DNA of 64,000 nucleotides from Eretmocerus hayati (Eukaryota > Arthropoda > Insecta > Hymenoptera > Aphelinidae): the NCBI GenBank assembly GCA_029851415.1, contig CM056744.1, positions 68,318,172-68,382,171 of the forward strand, given 5' to 3'. This document shows, piece after piece, positions 11,649 through 22,345 of this stretch. Position numbers and translations under genes: made by a program. Numbering within the stretch: position 1 is the first letter of the stretch; every line of letters begins with the position of its first letter. The notes under the pieces were generated by a model that ran no database searches, was not told the origin of the DNA, and was given only the letters and a program-made list of their open reading frames with translations.

Positions 11649-13298
11649 ATGGAAAAATTGGAAAGCCTCTACACGTCAAGAGTCACATGGAAAATTATGA
11701 ACGAAGTCAATCTACAATCATACTTCTCGCAAGGATTAAATTTGAATAATACGTGGAGCTTGATTAATACAAAATGCGAAGAGAGACTGAACGAATGTAA
11801 AACCATGGGACAGATAGAAAAGTTAGGAGAGCGAATTCGAGACACGCAGAAAAATGCAAACAGGCTGCTAGAATTATTACAAGGGAAAAAGCCTAATGAA
11901 CCTCATTCGAGAATAGAGAGGGCGTTACTGAAGATTATGGGAATGTTCTACAAATATTTATACGGGCAATTAGATGAAGATTCAGAAGTTGAGTTGAGAG
12001 ACTTAATACAAGGTACGGCTAACGACACTAGCCAACGAGCCGGCATAGTGGGAAATCAAACGGAGATTGTTTACAAACAATTTAGCCTCCAACAAGATAA
12101 GATAAACAGATTGAATGCAATCATACCCCAATTGAAAGACGTGGACGACAAATTGAGCAAACGAATTGACTTCACTATAATAATGGAAATTTTTATCGAG
12201 AATGTGCTCCAGTACGAACTGGACACGGAAACTCTGACCGATGCTATACTGTTTGCCACGCAGGGAATAATGCATCCGCGGTTCGTACCCCCATCTCTCT
12301 TGACAGATGCGAAAAATACCATCTACCAGACAGTGGCAGACGCTAGATTTCCAGAAATAGAGGATACGGACCCTATCGTGGATCTCTTCAAAATCGCAGA
12401 CGTGTCAATTTTATTTCATTACCCAAGACTTTTATACTACATACGACTTCCTCTTCTGGATACCATTGGATTCGACTTGTATAGGGCACTACCTGTGCCA
12501 ATTCGTCAAAAAGATTCTCCAATTTTTGCATATATTTGGCCAGATGCACTGTACACCGCGATAAATGCAAAATCGGGTCAATATATTTCATTCACTGCAG
12601 AGACATTAGGTAAATGCAAGCGACTGAAAGAAATGTATATATGCGAAAATACATCCCCAATCCACACCATCGGCAATTTTGCGCCTTGTGAGGTCAAGCT
12701 TGCAGCAAAGAAGCTTATTAAAAATCTAACAGAATGCGAATTAAAATTAGCACAAATGAAAGAGCCATTTTGGGCGAAATTGGAGGCTGAAAACTCATGG
12801 GTGTTTTCGACTAATAAAGGTGATAAAATTTATGAAACTTGCAATAAACAGGTAGAAGAGGAGTCATTCATTAGCGGGACTGGAATTTTGCACTTACCTT
12901 CGGGCTGCTCGGCTCGAACTAAAAACGTAAAACTCATTGCGGCTAGAAAAATCACTGTCACTTCAGAAGTAGTCGTTTTCGACGACACTAATTTAGATAT
13001 ATCACGTATTATCAAGGAACTTGAGGAGATTCCTAATGAGCAATTGAAAAGCACGGATGTCGCACCCAATATCGCGCTGCGTGGTGATGCGCCACTTAAA
13101 TCATTAGAGAAAGGAGAGGACTTAAAAGATATAATGAATAAAGCTAAACGCCTGAGTCAGCTTAAATTTATATCGAAAAAATTTGAAGGGATGCAAACCT
13201 CTCTTGATATCATGGGATTCGGCTTCATATTCGTACTTATTATGGGCGGTATAGTAGCAAAAGTCTGTTGCCTGGGGGGGGGGGGTGTCCTTGTCTAA
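11649..13298 (+). CDS. env-like: F-like envelope glycoprotein (Baculo_F / errantivirus Env type), solitary
   Basis: The frame is open from 11508; ATG 11649 is the first internal Met that fits the mature protein. Features match the F-type fusion proteins of insect gypsy/errantiviruses and baculoviruses. An SU-like N-terminal part carries a few cysteines. A basic cleavage motif RIER (11910-11921) is followed at once by a hydrophobic segment and YGQLDEDSE, as in the fusion-peptide region of the family. Then come a long heptad-like helix, a cysteine-bearing middle region and a membrane anchor (FGFIFVLIMGGIVAKVCC) near 13215-13270. No clear signal peptide is visible; in this family it can come from a spliced leader. 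No gag, protease or pol lies upstream. The 12-G tract at 13274-13285 diverts the frame into an early stop. It is either a captured or solitary env, or a remnant of a retroelement whose other parts are lost. Confidence 0.75.
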   Translation: MEKLESLYTSRVTWKIMNEVNLQSYFSQGLNLNNTWSLINTKCEERLNECKTMGQIEKLGERIRDTQKNANRLLELLQGKKPNEPHSRIERALLKIMGMFYKYLYGQLDEDSEVELRDLIQGTANDTSQRAGIVGNQTEIVYKQFSLQQDKINRLNAIIPQLKDVDDKLSKRIDFTIIMEIFIENVLQYELDTETLTDAILFATQGIMHPRFVPPSLLTDAKNTIYQTVADARFPEIEDTDPIVDLFKIADVSILFHYPRLLYYIRLPLLDTIGFDLYRALPVPIRQKDSPIFAYIWPDALYTAINAKSGQYISFTAETLGKCKRLKEMYICENTSPIHTIGNFAPCEVKLAAKKLIKNLTECELKLAQMKEPFWAKLEAENSWVFSTNKGDKIYETCNKQVEEESFISGTGILHLPSGCSARTKNVKLIAARKITVTSEVVVFDDTNLDISRIIKELEEIPNEQLKSTDVAPNIALRGDAPLKSLEKGEDLKDIMNKAKRLSQLKFISKKFEGMQTSLDIMGFGFIFVLIMGGIVAKVCCLGGGGVLV

Positions 13299-13537
13299 TC
13301 CTGAGAAGACTTGTTTCAGGAATCAATCTACCATTTGGGAAACAAAAGAGTAACAAGAATTCCAGGACGAATAATGTCATTACTATACATACTGTTGCAC
13401 AACCATTTCAGTCGTATACAGGAAAAGCTACTCAGAGTCATTCTGATCGACCCTCGAATTCAGGAGAAATTGAGGATCGCCCAGTGATATTTCATCATGA
13501 TAGTGGAGTAACTGAGCCGGTGGAAATATCGATCTGA
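13268..13537 (+). other. Probable cytoplasmic-tail frame of the envelope-like gene, displaced by a G-tract
   Basis: Immediately after the membrane anchor, a second frame overlapping the poly-G tract stays open for about 90 codons. It is hydrophilic, with Ser, Thr, Asn and His, as expected of an Env tail. The most economical reading is a length change in the G tract, so the annotated end at 13298 may be an artefact or a recent lesion. Confidence 0.4.
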
Positions 13538-14679
13538 GGATTCAGTTGAAGCTCGTGGAGATATGAGAGCTTTCAAGGCAGGAGGATTTGGGAGAACGAC
13601 AACAAAATATAGTTATCGAGTATACACATTTCTCAGGACATGATCGGATTTTTCCACCAAGTGAAGGGGTGGATGGTAGTAATTCGACAATCTCAGAGAA
13701 AAATTAAGGATACCCAAAGGGGAATGACAAATTGTACTTTGAATCAGAACAAAATTGTTAAATTAGAGGAAGAGAGAGAGACTTAGTTATATAATATATT
13801 GTTTCATAGCAAGTTAGAAGTAAGATATCATTTCAGCGGTCTTCATCAAATATCACGGCGATCTTACGGATAAATTGAGGGAAATAGGCCAGTACGCCAC
13901 AATAAGTAAAATCATTCTCTTGTCAAGAAGAAAAGAGGAAACCAAATATAATTTTCATTTCAGAATGAGTAGAATCATGAATCAACAATTGTATAGAGTC
14001 ATTCATAAATTCATAGAGTCGTTGTGTGTGTAATTTTCATTCCAGAATGAGTAGAATCATGAATCAACAATTGTATAGAGTCATTCATAGATTCATAGAG
14101 TCGTTGTGTGTGTAATTTTCATTTCAGAATGAGTAGAATCATGGATCAAAAATTGTGTAAAGTCATTCATAAGTACGTAAAATCATTGCGTATGCGATTA
14201 CGGTTAACATCATTCACCGTCATATTTAACCTTCTTGTCAGTGCAGACTGTGAAAATTCATCTACACCGCTCGGTGAATCGCCATCCTGAAATCTAACTC
14301 AGTATCAGTTATTTTGAATAAGAATTCTTATGAGCTATATAATCTCGTAGGACTCGTCCCACTATGGAAAAAAAATTTCCATTTTTGCAGTTTGACTTGG
14401 AAAACTAATACGATAAAGTCAGTACTTCTTCTGTAATCTGTTTTAACCGAAAATTACAGGAGTGCTTCGGTAGACAAATGCCCTAAGATCCAGGGAATCG
14501 GACATTCTTCATCGTATGATAACTTGAATATTCAATCAATGTCTCAAACCACGGGCTTAGAATTTAGTTAATAATTAAGAAAAAAAAAGTAAAAAAATGA
14601 TGAAAAAAAATCAAATTTTTTTTTAAAAACGAAAATTTCTAACATTGCTCAGGGGAGCAATGAATGCAGCGAACGGACG
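13538..14679 (+). other. Envelope 3' flank, no further gene
   Basis: A purine-rich run (GGAAGAGAGAGAGAC near 13770) could be a polypurine tract of a lost retroelement, but I cannot find a matching LTR after it. Apart from the 82-bp repeats, the rest is AT-rich with A/T homopolymers at 14578-14640. Confidence 0.3.
13951..14195 (+). repeat. Three tandem copies of an 82-bp unit
   Basis: Copies start at about 13951, 14033 and 14115 with period 82. The first two are almost identical; the third has diverged. Each begins ATTTTCATTYCAG followed by AATGAGTAGAATCATG, resembling a 3' splice site followed by an ATG. The block lies in the 3' flank of the envelope-like gene. Confidence 0.8.
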
Positions 14680-15321
14680 TGTCAGGAACCTAGTCGGTTC
14701 CCAACTAGCCCTACATCTATTTGTATACGGACTATCTATGCATAGGAGTAGCCTAATATACAGATATACTTTCAATGTATAGTATATAGACATACCTTGT
14801 ACTCTTGCGGATAGACATACTCTATCCCCCGAATATATAGGCATACAGTACGGATAAGCCATGGAAGCTTGGAGAAGCTTCAAAGAAACCGCGAGAACTC
14901 TCTAGCGCCCGCGAGTCTAGACGGAGGGTGCAGGTGTGGGGCGCTGCGGTGTCTCACCTGCGCTTCTCCTAGCCGCGGACGGAGGAGAAGCGCAGGATCT
15001 GAGGGGGTATAAATAGAGCTAAAAAGCTCCTGCAAGGGCTTCTAGTTCTCAGTACGAACTCACCTACCGATCTGACCACGTCGCTCATCAACGCCATTCC
15101 GAGTCGAGTACCTCAGCCCTTGACGGACTCCACTCAAGTAGAATCAACCCCAGTATTTTGTGAAGTCTCTCTCTCTCTTAATTGTACTTTTGAACTAATA
15201 AACGCAGCTCTAGGGATTTCCTTGATATTTATTACTCTTCCGAATTTCCACCTACCTACCTGTCAAGTCAGGACTCCCCAGGTGCAGTATAAAAGAACCC
15301 ACGTTACGAATCCCCGTAACA
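14680..15321 (+). mobile_element. Candidate LTR of an LTR retrotransposon
   Basis: The 642-nt segment begins TGTCAGG and ends CGTAACA (TGT...ACA). Inside, in the expected order, are a TATA box (15008-15015), a TCAGT-type initiator about 45 nt on, AATAAA (15197-15202) and a final U5-like stretch. I see no matching target-site duplication and no second copy in the window. It abuts the BEL/Pao reading frame directly, with no primer-binding site, gag or protease between them. It may be a solo LTR or the border of a deletion derivative. Confidence 0.5.
15008..15015 (+). promoter_or_regulatory. TATA box in candidate LTR
   Basis: TATAAATA lies about 45 nt before CTCAGTACGAACTC, an arthropod-type initiator context, and 189 nt before AATAAA. 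This gives a plausible U3/R/U5 division. Confidence 0.5.
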
Positions 15322-16743
15322 CCGGAAAGAGGTCATACATTTTTACTTCGAGTCGTCCAAAGAGAAGAGTTCTCTGATGTGTTGACGGAGCTCGCATCCG
15401 AACGTCAGCTATCCCCTCGAGCTCATCTGGGAAAACTGCTACCATGTGTTGGAGAAGACGGTTTGCTTCGCATTGGAGGACGTCTGCAGAATTCGTATCT
15501 AACAGAGGAAGAGAAGCATCCAATTATCCTACCTAAAAAACATCACGTCACTCGCCTGCTCATCCACAATGCTCATCGTGTGCTGGAACATGGTGGTTCT
15601 ATTCTTGTTCAAAGTCATCTAGCCCAGAAGGATTGGATCATTCATGCTCGCAATACGGTTCGACAAATCGTGCGTTCCTGTATCAAATGCACTCAATACA
15701 ATGGAAATACTCTGGAGCAACAGATGGGCCAACTTCCTCCTGCACGAGTGAGACCTGCTCGTCCTTTCGCTCACGTAGGTATTGATTTTGCTGGTCCATT
15801 CTGGATCAAAGCTTCCTCGGGTCGTGGACTGAAAGCTTCTAAAGGTTATGTTGCTCTCTTCATCTGCCTAGTTGTTAAAGCCATTCATCTAGAGTTGGTT
15901 TCAGATTTGTGTTCTCCAACATTCTTAGCAGCGTACCATCGATTCACACCTAGGCGAGGCTTAAGCACTGTTATCTACTGCGACAACGGACTCACGTTCG
16001 AAGGAGCTGAAGGAGAGATTCATCGACTTTTTGCAGAAACCTCCGCCTTGAGTCCGACTGTGGCTAAGTCAATAGCTGAAGATGGCGTCGAATGGAAGTA
16101 CATCCCGCCCCGCGCTCCAAACTTCGGTGGTTTGTGGGAGGCTAATGTGGAGTCCTTCAAGCGACACCTGTACCGAGTTGTGGGAGAGAAAAAGCTCATT
16201 CATGAGGAGTTCTCGACTGTACTCAACCGTTTAGAGGTGTGCCTGAACTCTCGTCCTCTTTCTGCATTGAGTTCGGACCCAGCAGATATTACTGCTCTTA
16301 CACCTGGTCATTTTCTCATCAGTGCCCCACTTGTCTCACCTCCGGAGCCTTTTACCGAAATCAATGAGCCAAACAAGATTTGCTCCAGATGGCATGAGAC
16401 TCAGTTGATGCGCAATCACTTTTGGCTGAGATGGCGCAAAGAATACCTGTCCTTGTTGCAACAGCGAGCTAAGTGGCTGAAACCAAACCCTCAGATCCAA
16501 GTAGTTGACCTTGTCCTGTCCAAAGACAACCAAGTTCCACCAATAAAATGGCCACTAGCTCGGATCACTCGATTATTTACTGGATCTGACAAGCTGAGTA
16601 GAGTTGCAGTTATTCGCACCGCCACTTCAGAATACAAGCGACCTGTGAACAAACTCATTCTGTTGCCTGTCTGTGATCATACAAACAACTACCTGTTGAG
16701 ACTCAGAGCCATCATGGCGGGCGGCATTTTTGATGAAGAATGA
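15322..16743 (+). pseudogene. pol: BEL/Pao retrotransposon pol, 3' part (integrase and DUF5641), 5'-truncated
   Basis: The frame is open without a stop to TGA 16743. In order it shows an H2C2 zinc finger (HNAHRVLEHGG and CIKCTQY), and then an integrase core with its three acidic residues (HVGIDFAGPF, IYCDNGLTF, GLWEANVESFKRHL). The C-terminal DUF5641 domain typical of BEL/Pao follows (NHFWLRWRKEYLSLLQQR, KWPLARI, RPVNKLILLP). Gag, protease, reverse transcriptase and RNase H are missing, since the upstream sequence is the candidate LTR. The remaining part looks uninterrupted, suggesting recent truncation. A GGCGGGCGGC run near the stop may be the polypurine tract. Confidence 0.88.
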
Positions 16744-17170
16744 AGAGCTCCAGAAGTCGAACTTGTAAATGAAGTATTGAGCTAGCTCAGGGATTTGATT
16801 GTGACTCTCCATTATTTCCTCGACAAGTCTGTGATCAACTTTCACATCTTCCCTTTTCTGCGCTCACAGACTTGCTTGTCACGCGTATTGAATTTTCAAT
16901 TGTTGTTCAAGTTTGTTCATCTTTTCTTAACACCAATGAACAAGGCGGGTGGTATGTTCAGGCCGATTTAAAACAATTCCAGATCGCGATCGATTTTTTG
17001 GTTACCAAGAGACCAACCGGTTATTTTGCTGTTAGATTTTACACAGCTCTCGTTGAGTAAACATCGCCTTTTTGAGTTTGCTCTATTTTTCACTGGATCA
17101 GGGTTTTAGGTGCACTTTTGAATAAAGTTACAACTCAGTTCTCCTATTTCTGGGCTTTTCTTTGCTAGAG
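16728..17170 (+). mobile_element. Possible 3' LTR of the BEL/Pao copy
   Basis: It follows the putative polypurine tract and contains AATAAA near 17120. It does not resemble the candidate LTR at 14680, and its end is not defined. Weak support. Confidence 0.25.
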
Positions 17171-17276
17171 GCATTTTCAGGTAATATTGGGCTAATTTGA
17201 GTATAGATCTGCATAGAAAGATTCAAACGTGCGATGTATTAGCAGCCTTCCACAGAAACCTCACTAAATTTCTTCC

Positions 17277-17545
17277 GGATCAAGAATGCTGACATATTGC
17301 CGGAGGAAATATTGCAGGAATAGTTAATGATGATATTTAAGCTCCCGGAGAATTTATACAAGGAAACTTCTATGAATCTATCAGGAATTTTCCAGAAAAT
17401 TCTCAGAAACGTTTTAAAAACAGTTCAGAAATATTCCAAAAATGTTTCGAAAACAGTTCAGAAAATATTTTACGAACATTTATCTTCCTGATTCCAGAAA
17501 CATTTCAGGAACATACCAGAAACATTTCCAAGAATTTTCGAAAGC
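17277..17545 (+). repeat. Interspersed repeat, copy 1, with degenerate CAGAAACATTT units
   Basis: A segment beginning GGATCAAGAATGCTGACATA and containing GGAATATTGCAGGAATAGTT is followed by degenerate units of about 11 nt (CAGAAAcattt). The same order occurs at 19055-19330. Confidence 0.6.
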
Positions 17546-17862
17546 AAGATTGCTGAAGAGATGTATCTGTGAACTATTGCAGGAATACTCGGAATAGTAT
17601 ATTACGCGTCGAGTTCTGGAAACAATCTTTCCTTCGAAGAACCAGGCTGGACGTGGGCAAAGGCAACGTCCAGCTTGGTTTTTCCGGAGGGAAAATATCT
17701 CCGCACGAGACCCTTATGCAGTTTTATACGTCTGTACTCAGAAACAGCCCGTTTCCAGTTGTCCTCGCGTACCGAGGACGCTTAGAAACACGCCGTTTCT
17801 ACTAATGCACGGATAAATGTTCTTCTTCTGTATGGCACTGCAATATTTCTGGGAAATTTAAC

Positions 17863-18912
17863 CCTCTAGCGCCCAAGGTGTCAAGGACACGGAGTTTTTT
17901 TCTTTTTCTACTTCAAATGTTTTCATTTGGCTCCTAGGTGGGCGTGACAAATTGCAATTCCCTCAAAATAACCAGAAACAGCATTCTCTCGAGTTAGTCC
18001 TGCAGGATCCATTGGGCGTCCAGGTCATGATATTGAATCCACACAAATAATCTACTTGTTTCGAACAAAGGGCTTGTATTTTCAAACTTTTAGAGTGAAT
18101 TCGTGAAGAAGAAGCTTACAATCATGGATCAATGAGAACATTATAAAATTGCTCAGTTGAACAGAATTCTTATGAAGGAAGTCATAGAAACAGTTTCTCG
18201 GATACATTACAGCAAAGAGTTACTCTTCTCACAAAACGAGTATACTTTACTCTTTACGCAGAACTTACATCTTTGTTTGCAATCCACAAACTTGAGAAAG
18301 TGCTCTTGCAAGTCATACCTCATATCCACAACAATTTCCTTAGAGATTCGACGGCTGGGATTCTGAGCTAAGCTTGATAGAGATCGATTTGAACGACCAC
18401 GTGACTTCTGTGAACGCGAACGCCCAATGGGTCTTGCAGGACCCACTTCACGCACAATTACACGCCCAAATATTTTTCTACGTGAAAGATATTCATGCAT
18501 GGATACCATGTTGCGGAAGCCCAACGGGTCCTGTGGGACCCACTTTCTAAATTGACCAGCCCCTACACAATTTTCCCTTTTGAAACATTCCAACGCATGG
18601 ACACCTTCAAGGGGGGGGGGGCTCAAGGAAGATGTTCCGAAAGGTATTGGATACTTGGGAGTTATTCGAATCTCGAGATGAATCGATTTAGACCGTAAAC
18701 TCACGTCCTCGTCGAGTGACACGCGAGCGCTGAGCTTCGCGTGATCCCCAAAACTATGTACCCTTTATCAGGGCCTCGTATCATGAGAGACTTTTAGTGT
18801 TCGCCTAGAATAAAGCCATTTCCATGCACAATTGCTGGAATATTGCCGTGGTGCTTGTCGTGTCTGGATTCTGGAAGTGGGGCCCACAGGACCCACTGGG
18901 CGCTAGAGTGTG
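17863..18912. mobile_element. Possible piggyBac-like MITE
   Basis: The left end is TTAA followed by CCCTCTAGCGCCCA, matching the piggyBac habit (TTAA target, CCC start). The right end has the inverse GGGCGCTAGAG but has lost the matching TTAA. Internal motifs of the form GGGTCYTGYRGGACCCA recur near 18430, 18530 and 18890. No transposase is encoded. A minus-strand ORF inside looks accidental. Confidence 0.4.
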
Positions 18913-19054
18913 AAGGAATCTTTCTGAATTTTTTTGCGCGAGGCTGCTGGAAACTTGTCAGTCAAATAATTATGGGATCCCTGAAAGTCATCCTTTTGGT
19001 ATATTGCTTTCGAATCTTCCAGTAACCTTTCAGAAACCTTACAATATTTTCTCT

Positions 19055-19330
19055 GGATCAAGATTGATGACATATTGCTAGTGGAATATTGCAGGAATAG
19101 TTTAGAACGATATTAAATCGAAGATGTTATACAATAGAACTCCCTGGAATGTCCCAGAAACCTGCCAAAAACGTTTCAGAAACATTTCAGTAACATTTCT
19201 GGAACGTTTCGAAAACATTTCAGAAGAGTTTTCCGAAATCTTCAGAAACAAATCAGGAACATTCAAAAAACGTGACAGAAACCTTGAAAAAATCTTCCAG
19301 TAATATTTCAAGGAACTTCCCAAAAAGCTT
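19055..19330 (+). repeat. Interspersed repeat, copy 2
   Basis: Direct copy of the 17277 repeat: GGATCAAGATTGATGACATA, then GGAATATTGCAGGAATAGTT, then degenerate CAGAAACATTT units. It is diverged from copy 1. Confidence 0.6.
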
Positions 19331-19339
19331 TCAGGGAGC

Positions 19340-20780
19340 CTCCAAGAATTTTTGAAGTAAGCTTGCCGAAGGTTTGTATATGGGTATTATCGCGATAACT
19401 TACACGTTTTGTACCCACAAATTCAGAAGTTGAAAATTAATGCCCCGCATGCCTATTCCAACTTTTCACATTTCTTCACGTCCATTGGGTGATGATATGT
19501 GATGAAACATATGGAGATGTTTTTTTTGCAACGAGTTAGAACGGTATATGGGTCATTCTCCATAGGCGCATCAATCTCGTGTAATGGCCCGCGATTTCCC
19601 AGAGGAATACACTAGCCTACTGGGAAGTTTTCCATGACTCAAAACAACATATTTCCCGTCAAGCACATTTATAGGCAGACCACGATTTCTCTGGGAAAGG
19701 TATGATACGACTGGTTTCATCGTCGAAATGTAAATTCCGTGGCTGTAATTTGAAGAATCGATAATTTGGTCCCAAGTTCTCACTGCTCTGACGAGTGAAT
19801 GAGCTATCCTGCGTAAGGTAGGTGATTTGTTAGGCTTCAAAGTTGTCTACAACCGCGGATTATACTCAGTCAATGCGGCGGCGTTGAGGGGGACTCGAAA
19901 TGGTGATGTAATTGAATTCTCACAAAATTTCGTTGTTTTAGGTAATTTGCGAAGTTCAGTCGCTATTTTCACACCTTTGCACCCCTGGCACCGTGTTAAT
20001 TTATGATAATACACATAGTTAGTGGTAAGTAGAGTTCAGGAATCAAAATATTTGCAGGATCGCTCGTTATTGAGTGTTGATCGACGAATTTTAGAGCATA
20101 CCCTTTTGCTTTTCAAACTCCGTGGTACAATTATCTTCTCCCTCCTGTAGTTTGAACGCCTCGAAACTGTTGGGATATATAGCACAACCACACTATATAC
20201 TACCAAATAAGAGGGTTCAGCTTTGATGGAGTAGAATCGTCAAGAGAGTACGGAAAGCAGAAATGTAAACTCTGTTAGCTCACGGGTGAGCTAAGGCTAG
20301 TGAGCCGGAACCGGCCTAGCCTTGGCGGGAAGATAGCTCACACGCCGTGTCTCGCCCGAGTCGCTATAGCTCAGTGAGCTCAAACCGGTCAAGCTTATTC
20401 TGGAAAGATAGGTCACGAGATGTGCCACCGGCCCCGGATATACCAGTGGCCCGAGGCCCATGGCTAGAGCTGTGTGTGTTAGTTAAGATTCTTTCTCTCA
20501 CACACTTTACAGTTGTGAATTCAACCCAAGCACACCTCCGTAATACTCTGACCCCCCCCCCCCCCTCCCCCAAGACCACCTCACACGAGAACATGTATTC
20601 CCCTCTCTCTCTCTCTAAGATATCATTTTGTTCCGATGTATGTACATTGTAAGCATACTACAATATACGATTAACATTGACTGTGACGAATTTTTTCATT
20701 CCGAAAATATTTTATAATGAAATTATCACAATCCATATCATTGGAAGAAATGAAGAAAGCTGAAAAAATCAATTAAAAAA
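19340..20780. other. No gene seen
   Basis: It contains a 14-C tract at 20552-20565 followed by CTCCCCC, and a CT dinucleotide run near 20605. Short ORFs only. Confidence 0.4.
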
Positions 20781-20782
20781 TT

Positions 20783-20853
20783 CCGATGGTGGGGATCGAA
20801 CCATCGCTCTTCGGATACAATGTCCAGTATTCTGACCACTACACTACCCGGCG
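20783..20853 (-). ncRNA. tRNA-like sequence, probably tRNA-derived SINE head or tRNA pseudogene
   Basis: On the minus strand it shows an A-box-like TAGTGTAGTGGTCAGAATAC and a B box GGTTCGATCCC at the right spacing, then a T6 run that could end pol III transcription. The anticodon and T stems do not pair well and the acceptor arms do not match. It is therefore not a functional tRNA gene. The D-arm wording resembles the Asp/Glu tRNA group. Confidence 0.5.
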
Positions 20854-20864
20854 AGGCACTTTCA

Positions 20865-22345
20865 CTGCACGCAAAGAAGAGCGCGCCGCTACAGTCGGGG
20901 CGCCCGCGTCGAAAGAGAGAGATTGTAAACAAACTAGGATTCTCGGGCGCTGCCCGAGCTGAGCCGACGCTTCGCGTCTGAAAAACCGATGCAACGCCCG
21001 CGTTCGCCCGCGAAAATCTTCGCGCTAATAATAAAGTTTGTACCTTATGTTGAATAGTATGCTGAATACGAATATGCAATTCGCCTTACTTCATAATGGA
21101 AAAACAATGTTAAAATCGGCTGTTCATGCGAGCATGGGGAATTTGAAATCCTTCAAGTTCTTGGGATTTTGAGGGTATCATTTTGCACTAATTCGAAAAA
21201 AGTCAAGAGTACACCGGAGTTCTCTATACGTTTCCCGCCCCTCTGGAGAATTGTTGGGAAATTCCCCAACAGAATCGATAGAAATATCTTCAACTCCCGA
21301 AATGCTGGACGTGGGTCAATACTCATAGTTTCGCAGTTCACAGAATAGAAAATACCATAGATCGTTTGTGACAAAACTTCTCTGTTCCATAAATGCTAAT
21401 AACTATAATTGTGAGTTTGTAACTTTGATCGGAATATGCTCCTATGAGGCTATAGCGAAAAAACGTCCACCAGGGCGGCGCTGATGGTCATTTAAGCTCC
21501 CCAACACATGGATTTTGCTGTCCGTGTACGTCGGTGCGTGCTAGTGTGTATCTGTGTGAGAGAGTATGCGGCAACTCTCACAGACGCGCACGGACTGAGA
21601 ATTGCATATGTTGGACCACCAGCGCTCCTAGCGAACGTTTTTTCGCTATAGCCTCATTGTAGGGAATTTGGAGATCTACAGTTCTGCAGAAGTGTATTTT
21701 TTCGCCAAAACCTATATTTCTCGAAATCATCCCATCAAAATAACTAATTCACAATAAAAATTATTAGCAATTATGGAAGAAAGGAGTTTCGTAGAAAACA
21801 GCCTATGGTATCTTATATTCTGTGAACTGCGGAGCTCTAAGATTTGACCCACGTCCAGCATTTCGGGAGTTGAAGATAGTTCTGTCAATTCTGTTGGGGA
21901 ATTTCCCAATAATCCTCTAGAGGCGCGAGAAACGTATAGAGAATTCCGGTGTGCTCTTGACTTTCTTCGAATTAGTACAAAATGATACCCTCAAAATCCC
22001 GAGAACTTGAAGGATGTCAAATTCCCCATGCTCGCACGAACAGATTTCAACATTGTTTTTGCCATTATAAAGTGAGACAAATTGCATATTCGTATTCAGC
22101 ATACTATTCAACATAAGGTACAATCTTTATTATTAGCGCGAGGATTTTCGCGAATCTGTGGTCACTCATGTAACCATCATTTGCTCGCGGTGACCGATCG
22201 ATTTCGAACGCGGGCGTTGCGTCGGTTTTTCAGACGCGACGCGTCGGCTCAGCTCGGGCAGCGCCCGAGAATCCCAGTTTGTTAACAATCTCTCTCTTTC
22301 GACGCGGGAGCCCCCGACTGTAGTGGTGCGCTGTTCTTTGCGTGT
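20865..22345. repeat. 1.5-kb imperfect palindrome (foldback element)
   Basis: The left arm (about 20865-21410) and right arm (about 21670-22345) are reverse complements with scattered differences. The stretch beginning TTGAATAGTATGCTGAATAC (21050) is the inverse of that at 22090. Both carry the GC-rich block around CTCGGGC/GCCCGAG. The right arm has an extra segment of about 45 nt near 22155. The translated fragments beginning MHIRIQHTIQHKV on opposite strands come from the arms and are not genes. Confidence 0.85.
21445..21656. mobile_element. Small TIR element (MITE) in the palindrome loop
   Basis: Ends are TGAGGCTATAGCGAAAAAAC and its inverse at 21635-21656. The 212-nt unit has no coding capacity. 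A clean target duplication is not visible. Confidence 0.6.

Noticed and set aside
20783..20853. Functional tRNA gene
   Set aside because: Acceptor, anticodon and T stems fail to pair; only the promoter boxes are good.
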